From Verrucomicrobiota bacterium (GTDB lineage Bacteria; Bacteroidota; Bacteroidia; Flavobacteriales_E; Vicingaceae), in the NCBI GenBank assembly GCA_002713165.1, contig PAVT01000050.1, positions 1 through 35,807 of the forward strand: DNA of 35,807 nt. Reading direction: 5' to 3'. Below, piece after piece: positions 8,360-17,229 of this stretch. Both the position numbers and the translations under genes were made by a program. The notes beneath the pieces were generated by a model that searched no databases, was not told where the DNA came from, and saw nothing but the letters and a program-made list of their open reading frames with translations. The stretch's first letter is position 1. Every line of letters starts with the position of its first letter.

Positions 8360-8389
8360 ATAATCTATCTTATTCTAGAAAACAAAAGT

Positions 8390-11176
8390 TTATTGTTTGA
8401 GGAGCTTATTTGTGTATGATAACTGGCGGGAATTATTGTATATGGCTATGTAATATAGTCCTGAAGGATATTGAGACATGTCAATTGTTTCACTATTTTG
8501 TATGTTCTGTTCGATTACCTTCTTTCCTTTAGCATCATAGACTAAAAGCGTTTGACTTTCATCAATATTCGAAAAACGAATATTGATGAAATCCCAGAAA
8601 GGATTTGGAGAGGCTTGAATGGATTGTTGATCAACATTTTCTTTCAATGACGAAATTACCATACTGTAACATGCCGTTGTATCGGTGCAGAAATTTTTAG
8701 TAATAGAACAGGCAATGTTGCTGTTTCCATTTGCAATAAAATATTCTAAAGTTGCACCAGGAATCGGTAAATATCCATTATTACAATCTAACCATTGATA
8801 TGTTGCGTTATCTTCCAATGCAAATAAAGTATCCTTAACGATTGAAACAGATGTATCAAGGGTAGTTAAAGAAAGATTTAACGTATTGATTGTATCACAC
8901 ATAGAACCATTGAATAGCGTATCTGAATATGTGCCACTTTGAGAATAAACAATACTGTCAACCGACCACAAAAATTGCTTGCAAGCAGATACATTGTTGA
9001 TCACCTGTACAGGTTTATTAACTGTTAATGACAAACTAACAATCGAATCACAACCAGTTGAATTCGGAATTGTATCATAGAAAATGCCACTATTAGTATA
9101 AGTTTGTCCATTTTGAGGCCAAAAGAATTGATCACACGCTATTTCAGAAAGGGATGAAGATGTTGATTTTGTCACCGTTAACTCAAGACGTATAACTGTA
9201 TCACACCCTATGCTTCTAATTGTATCGGCATAAAATACACCACTCGTGTAATAGGTTCTATTATTCAAGGCAAAGGTAAAACTATCACAAACTGCGAAAG
9301 AAATCGTGGTGTCAAAGCCAAAATCACTCAGCTCCCACAAATCAACTAGTAAATTATTGTTCTGATCTCTTCCACCAAATACATATCCAGATCCATCCAA
9401 AGAAAAACTAGAGGCAAATGTTCGAATACTATCCAGCATGGGCTCTACCCTTCTCCATGCCTTAGTAACTGGATTTAATTCATAATAATCTCCAAGTTCA
9501 ATTCCTCCAACTTTATGACCTCCTCCTATTATAACTTTTTTGTTGTGTCTAATTGCAGCAGCTCCTATCCTTGGAGGTCCAGGAAGATCATTTAATCGAG
9601 TCCATTTATTCAAGGAAGGATTAAATGCCCAAAAATCTTTCTTCATGTTAGTATTCGCATCAAAACCCAATCCCATAAATAAAAGAGAATCCATAGAAAT
9701 AGCGGGACCATTTGATCTTTTACCGAGAGGAAAATTATTAATTCTTGTCCAACTATCGTTTACAGGATTATATTCCCAAAAATCATCATGTCTATTTACT
9801 CCGTCAGTTCCAGCGGCCACATAACCTTTCCCATTAACAGAAGTTCCAAAACCAATTCTTCCTCCTAATCCTGGATAGTTTGCAATTGAATCCCATTTAT
9901 TGGAAGAAGGAGAATACCTATACATGTCTTTGAGCGCATTCGTTCCATCCCATCCAAGACCAACATAGGCAAAAGAGTCAATTACAAATGCCACTGCTCC
10001 AGATCTTGCAACACCCGGAAAATCAGCCACCCTTGACCAATCATTTTCTCCAGGATCGAATTCCCAAGTATCTTTAAAAAAATTAATGCCAGATCCATTA
10101 AAAGCATCCTTTCCGCAACATACATAACCTTTTCCTTGTAATGCAAATCCTGTTGTTACAGTTCTCATTGAATCAGGAAAACTCTTTCTTTTTTGCCAAA
10201 CAAGACTATCACAAATTGACACAGTAGTATCTATCTCATAAGATAGTAAATCATTCAAAGACTGATTAATTGAATTATTGCCACCAAATAAATACGCTGA
10301 AGTTCCAATACTAAAAGATGATGAAAAAGATCTAAATGCGTGATTTTGTGGAGAAGTAATTTTTTCCCAAGAATCTTTTTTTACATTATACTTATAATAA
10401 TCACCAAGTTCAACACCTCCTGAGCGCTGACCACCACCAATAATTATAATTCCATTAAAATTCAAAACAGTAGCTCCAACTCTTGCCGCACCTGGGAAAT
10501 TAGCCAATCTAGTCCAGACAGCAGAATCTGGATCATAGGACCAAAAGTCATTTTTCATGCTGAGAGCATCATCAAAACCTAGTCCAAAGTAAATCAAAGA
10601 ATCCAAACCAATGGAAACACCATTTGATCGTCTTCCAAAAGGGAAAGCCCCTAAAGAGGTCCAGGCATTTGTTGAAGGATCAAATTCCCAGAAGTCATTT
10701 TGACGATTAGTTCCATTTGTTCCGCCACCGTAGTATCCTTTTCCATTTAAGTAAGCCCCAAATCCAATGCGTCCACCTGCTCCAGGGTATATGCCTACTG
10801 AATCCCATTTATTTGAATCTAGATTGTATTTAAATATGTCTTTAAGATCATTGCTTCCATCCCATCCTAAACCAACAAATACAACCGAATCAAATACAAA
10901 TGAAATGGCCCCAGATCTAGCGATTCCAGGAAAATCAATCAATTTGATCCATTTATCTGATTGATCTTCATATTTCCAGAAATCTTTAAAATAAATTGAA
11001 TTTGAATAAATGCTCTGTTTACCACAGCATATATACCCCACACCGTCCATAGAGAAGGCCGTTGGTGCAAGCCTTGTAGAATCAGGCAAATCTGCCTTTT
11101 GACTCCAGATTTGTGCATCAATGGCATGTGAGCTTAAAACTGTAAGCAATAGAAAGAAAAAGTATTTTTTGACCAT
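8390..11176 (-). CDS. Secreted double kelch-propeller protein with T9SS type A sorting domain
   Basis: The 928-residue protein has a signal peptide (about 1-22, basic start then a hydrophobic run to AIDAQ). It then has two consecutive kelch-type beta-propellers (about 23-320 and 326-630), built from repeated units such as NDFWEFDPSTNAWTSLG and IIIIGGGQ. Three roughly 50-residue repeats with CDSF/CDQF and GCDTVIRLELTV-type ends follow (about 635-790). A T9SS type A domain closes the protein (about 855-928: PNPFWDFINIRF, VYDAKGKKV, LPSGLYY-like YPSGLYYIA, ending KLLKQ). It should cross the outer membrane by T9SS and be displayed or released. The two propellers are an internal duplication. No enzyme motif is visible; adhesion or glycan binding is possible. 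It interrupts the polysaccharide genes on the same strand, which suggests a linked surface role. Confidence 0.88.
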   Translation of the reverse strand: MVKKYFFFLLLTVLSSHAIDAQIWSQKADLPDSTRLAPTAFSMDGVGYICCGKQSIYSNSIYFKDFWKYEDQSDKWIKLIDFPGIARSGAISFVFDSVVFVGLGWDGSNDLKDIFKYNLDSNKWDSVGIYPGAGGRIGFGAYLNGKGYYGGGTNGTNRQNDFWEFDPSTNAWTSLGAFPFGRRSNGVSIGLDSLIYFGLGFDDALSMKNDFWSYDPDSAVWTRLANFPGAARVGATVLNFNGIIIIGGGQRSGGVELGDYYKYNVKKDSWEKITSPQNHAFRSFSSSFSIGTSAYLFGGNNSINQSLNDLLSYEIDTTVSICDSLVWQKRKSFPDSMRTVTTGFALQGKGYVCCGKDAFNGSGINFFKDTWEFDPGENDWSRVADFPGVARSGAVAFVIDSFAYVGLGWDGTNALKDMYRYSPSSNKWDSIANYPGLGGRIGFGTSVNGKGYVAAGTDGVNRHDDFWEYNPVNDSWTRINNFPLGKRSNGPAISMDSLLFMGLGFDANTNMKKDFWAFNPSLNKWTRLNDLPGPPRIGAAAIRHNKKVIIGGGHKVGGIELGDYYELNPVTKAWRRVEPMLDSIRTFASSFSLDGSGYVFGGRDQNNNLLVDLWELSDFGFDTTISFAVCDSFTFALNNRTYYTSGVFYADTIRSIGCDTVIRLELTVTKSTSSSLSEIACDQFFWPQNGQTYTNSGIFYDTIPNSTGCDSIVSLSLTVNKPVQVINNVSACKQFLWSVDSIVYSQSGTYSDTLFNGSMCDTINTLNLSLTTLDTSVSIVKDTLFALEDNATYQWLDCNNGYLPIPGATLEYFIANGNSNIACSITKNFCTDTTACYSMVISSLKENVDQQSIQASPNPFWDFINIRFSNIDESQTLLVYDAKGKKVIEQNIQNSETIDMSQYPSGLYYIAIYNNSRQLSYTNKLLKQ
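9300..11113 (-). repeat. Intragenic tandem duplication encoding the two kelch propellers
   Basis: The coding DNA for propeller one (about 10205-11113) and propeller two (about 9300-10201) aligns block for block, with offsets of 909-912 bases. For example, the stretches around 10857 and 9945 both encode VGLGWDG preceded by a near-identical run. Corresponding protein blocks include FPGIARSGAISFVFDS and FPGVARSGAVAFVIDS. The boundaries are approximate. Confidence 0.8.
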
Positions 11177-11239
11177 AAATTTGAGTTAACTAGCCTTAAA
11201 ATTAATAATTTAAAACTAAATAGAGATTTTAAGCGTCGA

Positions 11240-12466
11240 TCAGAGATCCTGATATGCTGTCAGCAATCGATGTATATTTTCTTCAATGGAGTATTGGGCC
11301 CTGTTTTGTTGTATGCGCGCACGAATTTCTGCTAAATCAAGGCCTTCTATTTTTGATTTCAACTGGTCAAATTCCTCCCATGTAGTCTTAATGGCCACAC
11401 CAACTTTATTGCCTAGGTGATGCTGAAATACTAAATCCTCACTCATGATCACAGGGATACCAGCTTCTGCATAATTTAAGAGCTTCAAGGTTGTTGAATA
11501 TCTACGTTTTTGAGGATAGACTTTAGTTAAACGATCAAAGAAAGGCAGCACACCAAAATCATATTTACTCAATGCTTTAGAGAGTTCATCTTGTTTCAAC
11601 GGTGCATGCAAATGAAAGTATTGCAATTGATTATTCATCTCCTCATAATCAACCAAGTTGGCACCCACATTTGTAGGTGCAGGATAAATATGAAAGTGAA
11701 TGCCTTGATTGTTGAGCTTATGAATCAACCAATGCAATTGAGAACCACCGAAATAATCACTGTTTCTGAATTTTGAATACACACTTCCTGCATACACGAT
11801 ATGAATTTCATTGCGTTCATTCAAACTGCGGTCAATAAAAAAGTCATTGTCTGCATAATTGGGAAAGTACAACTTCTTCCCAGGTATCGAAGCATAGTTT
11901 TTCTTGGCTACTTGCAACTCAAGACTATGATTCACGATCAGTTGCGCCTTATTAAGAATAAATTCCTCTTTCTCCAGCTCTTTTTTCATGTAAGGGAAAG
12001 GCGCCTCAAAACCGAAATTCGTAATCATCAAGTCTTGATAATCAAATACTTTTTTAGAGAGCATTTCAGTTTGCATCACTTCATAGGCTGCCAAATGCGG
12101 TGGACCAAAACAGTGCACGATGACATTGGAACTGTCGTATTTTTTCAGCAGTCTTTTTAAGTGCCAAGAATTCCTAAAAAGCTGTGTTTCATCGAAAGTG
12201 TTGTTGGACAGTTTATTCAAGAAACCAGTTTTCCCACAAACCAAGTGGACATCGTAGTCCGATGATCTTTTCACCCATCTAGCAATACGACCAATGCGCG
12301 CGTGCATGTAAGTTCCTACGAAGACAATGGTGGGCTGATCGACCGTTTTTTCGTTGGCTATTTTATACAGAATATAATCAGGGATTGATGAGGACCACTC
12401 ACCCATTTTCAACTTTAGTTTTTTACTAAAGAGCTTTAGTCTATTGATGAAGAAGCTGACTGTCAA
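11240..12466 (-). CDS. GT4-like glycosyltransferase
   Basis: The 408-residue soluble protein looks like a GT-B glycosyltransferase. The N-terminal half has the TIVFVGTYMHARIGRIARW strand-loop and a VHCFGPPHLAAYE helix. The C-terminal half has the domain-start strand IHIVYAGSVYSKFRNSDYFG, FHLHAPLKQDELSKALSKYDFGV and KLLNYAEAGIPVIMS, which corresponds to the nucleotide-sugar-binding E-x7-E region of GT4 enzymes in relaxed form. It would add a sugar to the glycan at the cytosolic face of the membrane. The frame opens with TTG at 12466, 21 bases after the sulfotransferase stop. The first ATG is at 12406 and would shorten it by 20 residues; I cannot decide between them. Donor and acceptor are unknown. 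Confidence 0.75.
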   Translation of the reverse strand: MTVSFFINRLKLFSKKLKLKMGEWSSSIPDYILYKIANEKTVDQPTIVFVGTYMHARIGRIARWVKRSSDYDVHLVCGKTGFLNKLSNNTFDETQLFRNSWHLKRLLKKYDSSNVIVHCFGPPHLAAYEVMQTEMLSKKVFDYQDLMITNFGFEAPFPYMKKELEKEEFILNKAQLIVNHSLELQVAKKNYASIPGKKLYFPNYADNDFFIDRSLNERNEIHIVYAGSVYSKFRNSDYFGGSQLHWLIHKLNNQGIHFHIYPAPTNVGANLVDYEEMNNQLQYFHLHAPLKQDELSKALSKYDFGVLPFFDRLTKVYPQKRRYSTTLKLLNYAEAGIPVIMSEDLVFQHHLGNKVGVAIKTTWEEFDQLKSKIEGLDLAEIRARIQQNRAQYSIEENIHRLLTAYQDL

Positions 12467-12487
12467 AAACCTTTAATTACTTTTTCA

Positions 12488-13480
12488 TTAGTGAATCCAA
12501 TAATCTCTTGAATTGGGGACTTGGTCCATGATGGTTTCAAAATCTTCTCGATGCTCTTTGAGCGTATCGGACAATATTTGTTGCTCCTTCTCATCCAAAT
12601 GTTTCTTCCATTTCTGCAAGGGATCTCCTTTTGTCGTAGTGTTGTGGATTTTTCTCTCTTTTTCAATCATCTGATTGACTTTACTTGCATGTGCATCCCG
12701 CAAATCCAACATCTTGAATATTCGATTTAGGGAATCTGCACGCTTACCCATTAAATCCTCATAAGCAATGACAACCTTTTGGTCCTCCGGAACGTGTTTC
12801 AAATGGTCAAACATGACTTTATTCAGTTTGATCCATGCCTTTGGGAAGACCCCAAAATTCCCAGGAAACAATTCTTCTGAATTTATCTCCTTGACCTTCG
12901 TCGCCTCCACGTTTGACCAACATGAACCATTGTCGTTCGGTAACCTAAGGTATCTACCGTCCTTTTCATGAGACTTCATGAACATCATTTTTAAACTTGC
13001 ACATTGACCATGAGGTGAACGAACGATTACAATGTATTTTGCCTTCGGGTACATGGCATTCAAATAACGCACCTTATTCGAAAGGTGTGGATTTTTATTC
13101 AATAAATAGACATTGTCCCAATCATAGTTGACGCCCCCCGATCCGTAGAATCGCCTCTGAGAAAAGCGTGCCAGATGTCTCAAAAAACCCTTGGATTCAA
13201 CCAAGTAATTTTTAAAGTAAGCAGTCATATTGTTTGCATACTCCATCTTTAAATCCTCCTCCGTGCATTCCAAGCAGGCATTGTTGATCGATGCACCTCC
13301 AATTTTTGTCCATATTGGATTCAATTCAAAGCCTACCTTTAAAAGCTGTGGATGCTCAGACAATGTATTCATCAACAATGTAGTTCCACTTCGCATCAAT
13401 CCAACTAGGAACACTGGATCTCTAAAAGTCTCAGGCTTTGGTTCAGTGGGTACATTCAGAAGTTTAGCAAAAAATGCCAT
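12488..13480 (-). CDS. Sulfotransferase family protein (PAPS-dependent), second copy
   Basis: This 330-residue protein has the PAPS 5'-phosphosulfate loop VGLMRSGTT at 26-34, LLNKNP near 126-131 and the 3'-phosphate segment AKYIVIVRSPHGQCAS with R154 and S162. It resembles bacterial sulfotransferases acting on carbohydrates or lipids. The frame can be extended to a TTG at 13558, but I chose the ATG at 13480. It gives the usual short leader before the P-loop, and a TAnnTTTG box at 13508-13515 would lie inside the gene otherwise. It is the first gene of the leftward polysaccharide run and is divergent from the GT2 gene. It shares only the PAPS motifs with the sulfotransferase at 7307-8308. Confidence 0.82.
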   Translation of the reverse strand: MAFFAKLLNVPTEPKPETFRDPVFLVGLMRSGTTLLMNTLSEHPQLLKVGFELNPIWTKIGGASINNACLECTEEDLKMEYANNMTAYFKNYLVESKGFLRHLARFSQRRFYGSGGVNYDWDNVYLLNKNPHLSNKVRYLNAMYPKAKYIVIVRSPHGQCASLKMMFMKSHEKDGRYLRLPNDNGSCWSNVEATKVKEINSEELFPGNFGVFPKAWIKLNKVMFDHLKHVPEDQKVVIAYEDLMGKRADSLNRIFKMLDLRDAHASKVNQMIEKERKIHNTTTKGDPLQKWKKHLDEKEQQILSDTLKEHREDFETIMDQVPNSRDYWIH

Positions 13481-13507
13481 AGAAGGTGTATTTACATGTA
13501 AGAGGTG

Positions 13508-13515
13508 CAAAAGTA
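13508..13515 (-). promoter_or_regulatory. Candidate Bacteroidota -7 promoter box (TACTTTTG) for the polysaccharide operon
   Basis: The minus strand reads TACTTTTG, an exact TAnnTTTG match, 27 bases before the ATG at 13480. The identical octamer precedes the S46 peptidase at nearly the same distance. No TTG -33 element is seen at 17-23 bases. It lies in the 128-base divergent gap, where an operon promoter is expected. Confidence 0.4.
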
Positions 13516-13608
13516 TCAATCTTGCATCAGACTTGTGCACACAGAAATATAAAAGCAATCTTCATAAATTATTGGTTTAAATTCGTTGCTTTGCCTTAAG
13601 ACGAAAAT

Positions 13609-14499
13609 ATGAAGAAACCATCTTCTCAGCCTTTGATTTCTGTGGTTGTCCCTTCTTTCAATCAACCAGCAACCATCAATAACTGCCTGCAATCCCTATT
13701 GATCCAATCCACCGCAGACAGCTATGAGATAATCATCGTGGACAGTTCTCATCAAGAATACCGAGAGGAAATTGAAAAGGTTTGTGCGCAAAGCCCACTA
13801 ATTCGTTTAATTCAGGAAGAAAAGCAAACCTTTCCCGGCACCGCAAGAAACATCGGTATAAAAGCTTCTAAAGGTGAGATTGTTGCCCTAATCGATGCCG
13901 ATTGTGAAGCAAGCAATGATTGGTTAAAAACCATTGTGAAGAATATAAAAGAAAACATCATTGTCTCCGGAGTCATTTTAAACGGAACCCCAAGAAGCGT
14001 CTATGGAAGCTGTTCTTACCTGATTGAATTCAATCATTTTCTTCCTTTTAAACACACTCAAAAAGACTCTACGGTGGCTGCTACTTGCAATTTTGCAGCT
14101 TATAAAACAGTATTTGAAAAAGTGGGGTATTTTACGGATCATCGCGCTTTTGAGGACATTCTATTTTGTAAGAAATTTATTCAAATGGGTGGAAAGGTGG
14201 TCCTCTTCAATGATGTGATCATTACTCACCTCAACCGCACCTCTCTTGACCATGTCATCAACAATCAAAAGTTATTAGGATTTCACTCAGCTGCTGTGCG
14301 CAAAGAGTTTGGCATGTCGCCTCAATTAATTTTTAAAGTACCCCTGCTCGCATACATCTTGCTTCCATATCGGTTCTTGAGTATCCTAAGCAGATTGTTA
14401 AAATCAGGCATGCTTTTCAGGTTTATTGTTTACAGCCCATTGATCAAATACATACTGATCTATTGGTGCAGTGGCTTCTACAATGGGGCAAAATCTTAA
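13609..14499 (+). CDS. Family 2 glycosyltransferase
   Basis: The 296-residue protein has the GT-A fold start ISVVVPSFNQPATINNCLQ at 10-28, IIIVDSS at 41-47, the acceptor-side FPGTARNIGIKASKG near 75-89 and the metal-binding DAD at 96-98 (LIDADCE). A later FEDILFC motif is the probable catalytic acid region. C-terminal hydrophobic stretches (about 235-290) suggest membrane association. It transfers a sugar from a nucleotide donor with inversion. It stands alone on the plus strand, divergent from the polysaccharide operon by 128 bases, and its stop codon overlaps that of the YfhO-like gene. Location suggests the same glycan or a membrane glycolipid; donor is unknown. Confidence 0.88.
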   Translation: MKKPSSQPLISVVVPSFNQPATINNCLQSLLIQSTADSYEIIIVDSSHQEYREEIEKVCAQSPLIRLIQEEKQTFPGTARNIGIKASKGEIVALIDADCEASNDWLKTIVKNIKENIIVSGVILNGTPRSVYGSCSYLIEFNHFLPFKHTQKDSTVAATCNFAAYKTVFEKVGYFTDHRAFEDILFCKKFIQMGGKVVLFNDVIITHLNRTSLDHVINNQKLLGFHSAAVRKEFGMSPQLIFKVPLLAYILLPYRFLSILSRLLKSGMLFRFIVYSPLIKYILIYWCSGFYNGAKS

Positions 14500-17222
14500 C
14501 CATTGGTTTTTAGCTTTTTCCACTCGCTAAAGGCAAAAAACCCAGCGAATAGAATCATCAGAATAGACGAAGCCCAGCTGACAGTTGCACCGATGCTATA
14601 GGTTGTTGGTTTGAATTCGAAAACGATTTCACCTGAACCCGCAGGCAACTTCATAGCACGCATAATGTAATTCGCTCTAAAAAAGGGCATTTCTTGACTA
14701 TTTACATAAGCTTTCCATCCACCTTGATAATATACCTCAGAGAATAACGCCAAAGCATCGTTGGTGCTGTTATAGGTATACGTAAGTTTTTCTGGATGGT
14801 AATTGGTCAATTGTATTTTGGCTGAATTGTTTGTTGAAAATTGCATCCCTTCGAGTTGATCTGCATGCTCTTCCATTACAACCAAAGTCTTTTTTGGATC
14901 AATGTTGTTGATCGCTTGAATGGCTGAATCGGCATTGGAAACAATTTTATACTCGTCCACAAACCACGCATTACCCATGGCATAAGGGTTATTGATCACC
15001 AGTTCGTCTACTTTTCCGTTTTTGTCGGGACCCACAATGTATTTAGCATTCAGCATATTCGACACTTTCATTTGAGGCAAATAGCGCCGTACCATTTCGA
15101 CACCCCCTTGTATAAATGCTTGACGCAATTGAAAATGTTCTCTTGCCAAATAAAAGTCAACCATCTCTTGATACTTCTTCAATTTTGCACCGTGATACCC
15201 ACCTAAGGTTTTGTGAAAGTAAGGAGTTCTTACATCCTGGTCCATCCGTGCATTCACATTGAATACACGATAGTGTGTGTGCTCCATTAACTCACTGTAC
15301 TGGATATCAATAATTTTTCGTTGATCAATTCTTCCTCTACTTTCTTTTTTCAATGCGTTGATGCGGTTGTCTATGCCCTGCTTAATCTCTGGATTTTTCC
15401 CAGACTCAATGGCCAATATCTGACGATCTGCGGTTGTCGGATCATAGGGAATCTTAAACTTTTCAGGCTTGATCCATGAGATGTATTTCTCATTTTTTCC
15501 TGCTGCATTTGGGTTTTCTTTATTGTTTAAGTATTGCTTATCAAGCAACCATAAATCAATAAAAACAATGCCCCCCATTCCCAAAAGAAATATGCGTTGA
15601 TTGACTTTCTCCAATTGAAATAAATAGATGAGCGCAATCGCAATGACCAAGTATTTTAAACTGCTCAAAGCACTTTGACTTACCTTTTCTGTCCGATAGT
15701 CCAACAATGTTTCTTGTGCTGCATAAAGTACATTTTGTTTATTCGGGGATTCTAACAATGCTTTCTGAAATTGTTGGTTTTCTTTATCGTTTGTCAAATC
15801 CACCATTGAGCTAGGACTAAAATAAAAAATAGCCAACACAGCCAACATCAATCCACTTGCGGCATAGAATTTCTTCATGCCTTCTTTGATCAGTCCGCGA
15901 TCATCGATCATTTTTTGTAAAAAGAGCATTGCCATTATCGGCAATGTCAATTCTGCAATCAGCAATATCATGGCTACCGCCCTAAACTTATTGTACCCAG
16001 GAATGTAGTCAATAAAAAATTCGGTAAATCCCATAAAATTATTCCCCCAGGCAAGCAAAATAGAAAGCAAGGAAACAGCTCCCAAAGCATATACCAATGC
16101 ACTGTTTAAGAAGAGCAGTGCAAGTATCGCTAAGAAAATTATCACTACACCTATGTATACAGGACCAGATACTATCGGTTGGTTGCCAAAATAATTGCCA
16201 ATGGCATTGCCTTTGTTTTGGTATTCAGATACTAAATAATTGAAAAACTTAGGATCTTCTTTTCGCAAGCGTTCAACTTCATCGGGATTGCCTAAAATGG
16301 GATAAGAGGAGCCACCTTTAACATTTGGAACCATCAAGGTCCAAGTTTCATCTATTCCATAACTCCATTGGGTGATGTAGGACTTATCCAATCCTGAACT
16401 TGAATTGTTCTTTCTCGACTTGCCTGTTTCATCGATGGTGAGTTCAGACTTGCTTCTCGTGGACTCTTTTGCATATTCGAAGGTTATCAACAGGTTTCCT
16501 AAATTCGGCAATAGACCCAATAAGGCAGCAAGCACCACAAAGGCAGTTCTCTTGAGAAAAACGTTCAACATTTGCTCCTTTATGGCTTTGATAAAGAAGG
16601 CAATTCCAACAAACAATAAAACGAAAAAGAGGTAGTAAGAAATCTGAAGGTGGTTCACATACAATTGCCCAGCAGTAAACACGGCAATTAAAAGCATTCC
16701 GATTTTCACCTTGCCTCTCAATGTGAGTATAAATCCTCCCAAAATTGGTGCCATATAGGCTATGGCATTGGCTTTTGAGGTATGGCCTGCCTCAATAATG
16801 ATGACAAAATACGATGAAAAGGCAAATGCAATTGCCCCAATAATTGACAGCCAAGGATTGATACGAAGACAAAGCAATAAGATATAAAAGCCTAGGAAGT
16901 AGGCAAATAATGTACTAGCAGGATGAGGGAGCCATAAATGATAGGCCTTGTTGATGAAACGCGCAATGTTCCCGTCAAATTTTACAGTAGACGTCAAATA
17001 AGAAGGCATACCCGCAAACATATTGCCGGACCATAATATTCGGTCATTGTATTTTTCCTGATGGCTTTTAATCTCGTGAGCCATCGCCTTATGTTTCTCA
17101 ATATCTCCTTGCTTTAGTTTGTAGCCTTCTAGTAAAGGATAGAAGTATACTATGGAGAGAATGACAAACACAATCAATGCTGTCAAGTGAGGAAAAATAC
17201 GTTTAAATTTAAAGTCTTTCAT
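14496..17222 (-). CDS. YfhO-family polytopic membrane protein (GT-C-like)
   Basis: This 908-residue inner-membrane protein has roughly a dozen hydrophobic helices in its first 560 residues and a soluble C-terminal domain before two terminal helices. The N-terminus MKDFKFKRIFPHLTALIVF, the first loop with YFYPLLEGYKLKQGD, and WSGNMFAGMPSYL are typical of Bacteroidota YfhO proteins, distant GT-C glycosyltransferases that probably use polyprenyl-phosphate sugars. Acidic residues in the first loop (GDIEKHK) fit the GT-C catalytic site. I chose the ATG at 17222, 7 bases after the upstream stop; ATG 17240 and TTG 17252 in frame would overlap the DUF4834 gene. YfhO members have been linked to cell-wall or lipoteichoic-acid glycosylation in Firmicutes; the Bacteroidota role is not known to me. 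Confidence 0.85.
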   Translation of the reverse strand: MKDFKFKRIFPHLTALIVFVILSIVYFYPLLEGYKLKQGDIEKHKAMAHEIKSHQEKYNDRILWSGNMFAGMPSYLTSTVKFDGNIARFINKAYHLWLPHPASTLFAYFLGFYILLLCLRINPWLSIIGAIAFAFSSYFVIIIEAGHTSKANAIAYMAPILGGFILTLRGKVKIGMLLIAVFTAGQLYVNHLQISYYLFFVLLFVGIAFFIKAIKEQMLNVFLKRTAFVVLAALLGLLPNLGNLLITFEYAKESTRSKSELTIDETGKSRKNNSSSGLDKSYITQWSYGIDETWTLMVPNVKGGSSYPILGNPDEVERLRKEDPKFFNYLVSEYQNKGNAIGNYFGNQPIVSGPVYIGVVIIFLAILALLFLNSALVYALGAVSLLSILLAWGNNFMGFTEFFIDYIPGYNKFRAVAMILLIAELTLPIMAMLFLQKMIDDRGLIKEGMKKFYAASGLMLAVLAIFYFSPSSMVDLTNDKENQQFQKALLESPNKQNVLYAAQETLLDYRTEKVSQSALSSLKYLVIAIALIYLFQLEKVNQRIFLLGMGGIVFIDLWLLDKQYLNNKENPNAAGKNEKYISWIKPEKFKIPYDPTTADRQILAIESGKNPEIKQGIDNRINALKKESRGRIDQRKIIDIQYSELMEHTHYRVFNVNARMDQDVRTPYFHKTLGGYHGAKLKKYQEMVDFYLAREHFQLRQAFIQGGVEMVRRYLPQMKVSNMLNAKYIVGPDKNGKVDELVINNPYAMGNAWFVDEYKIVSNADSAIQAINNIDPKKTLVVMEEHADQLEGMQFSTNNSAKIQLTNYHPEKLTYTYNSTNDALALFSEVYYQGGWKAYVNSQEMPFFRANYIMRAMKLPAGSGEIVFEFKPTTYSIGATVSWASSILMILFAGFFAFSEWKKLKTNG

Positions 17223-17229
17223 TGTTTTT

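Noticed and set aside
13481-13558. N-terminal extension of the second sulfotransferase to a TTG at 13558
   Set aside because: A promoter box lies inside it, and the ATG at 13480 gives a normal family N-terminus.
13586-13593. TTGCTTTG as a promoter box for the GT2 gene
   Set aside because: It has one mismatch to TAnnTTTG and no TTG at proper spacing.
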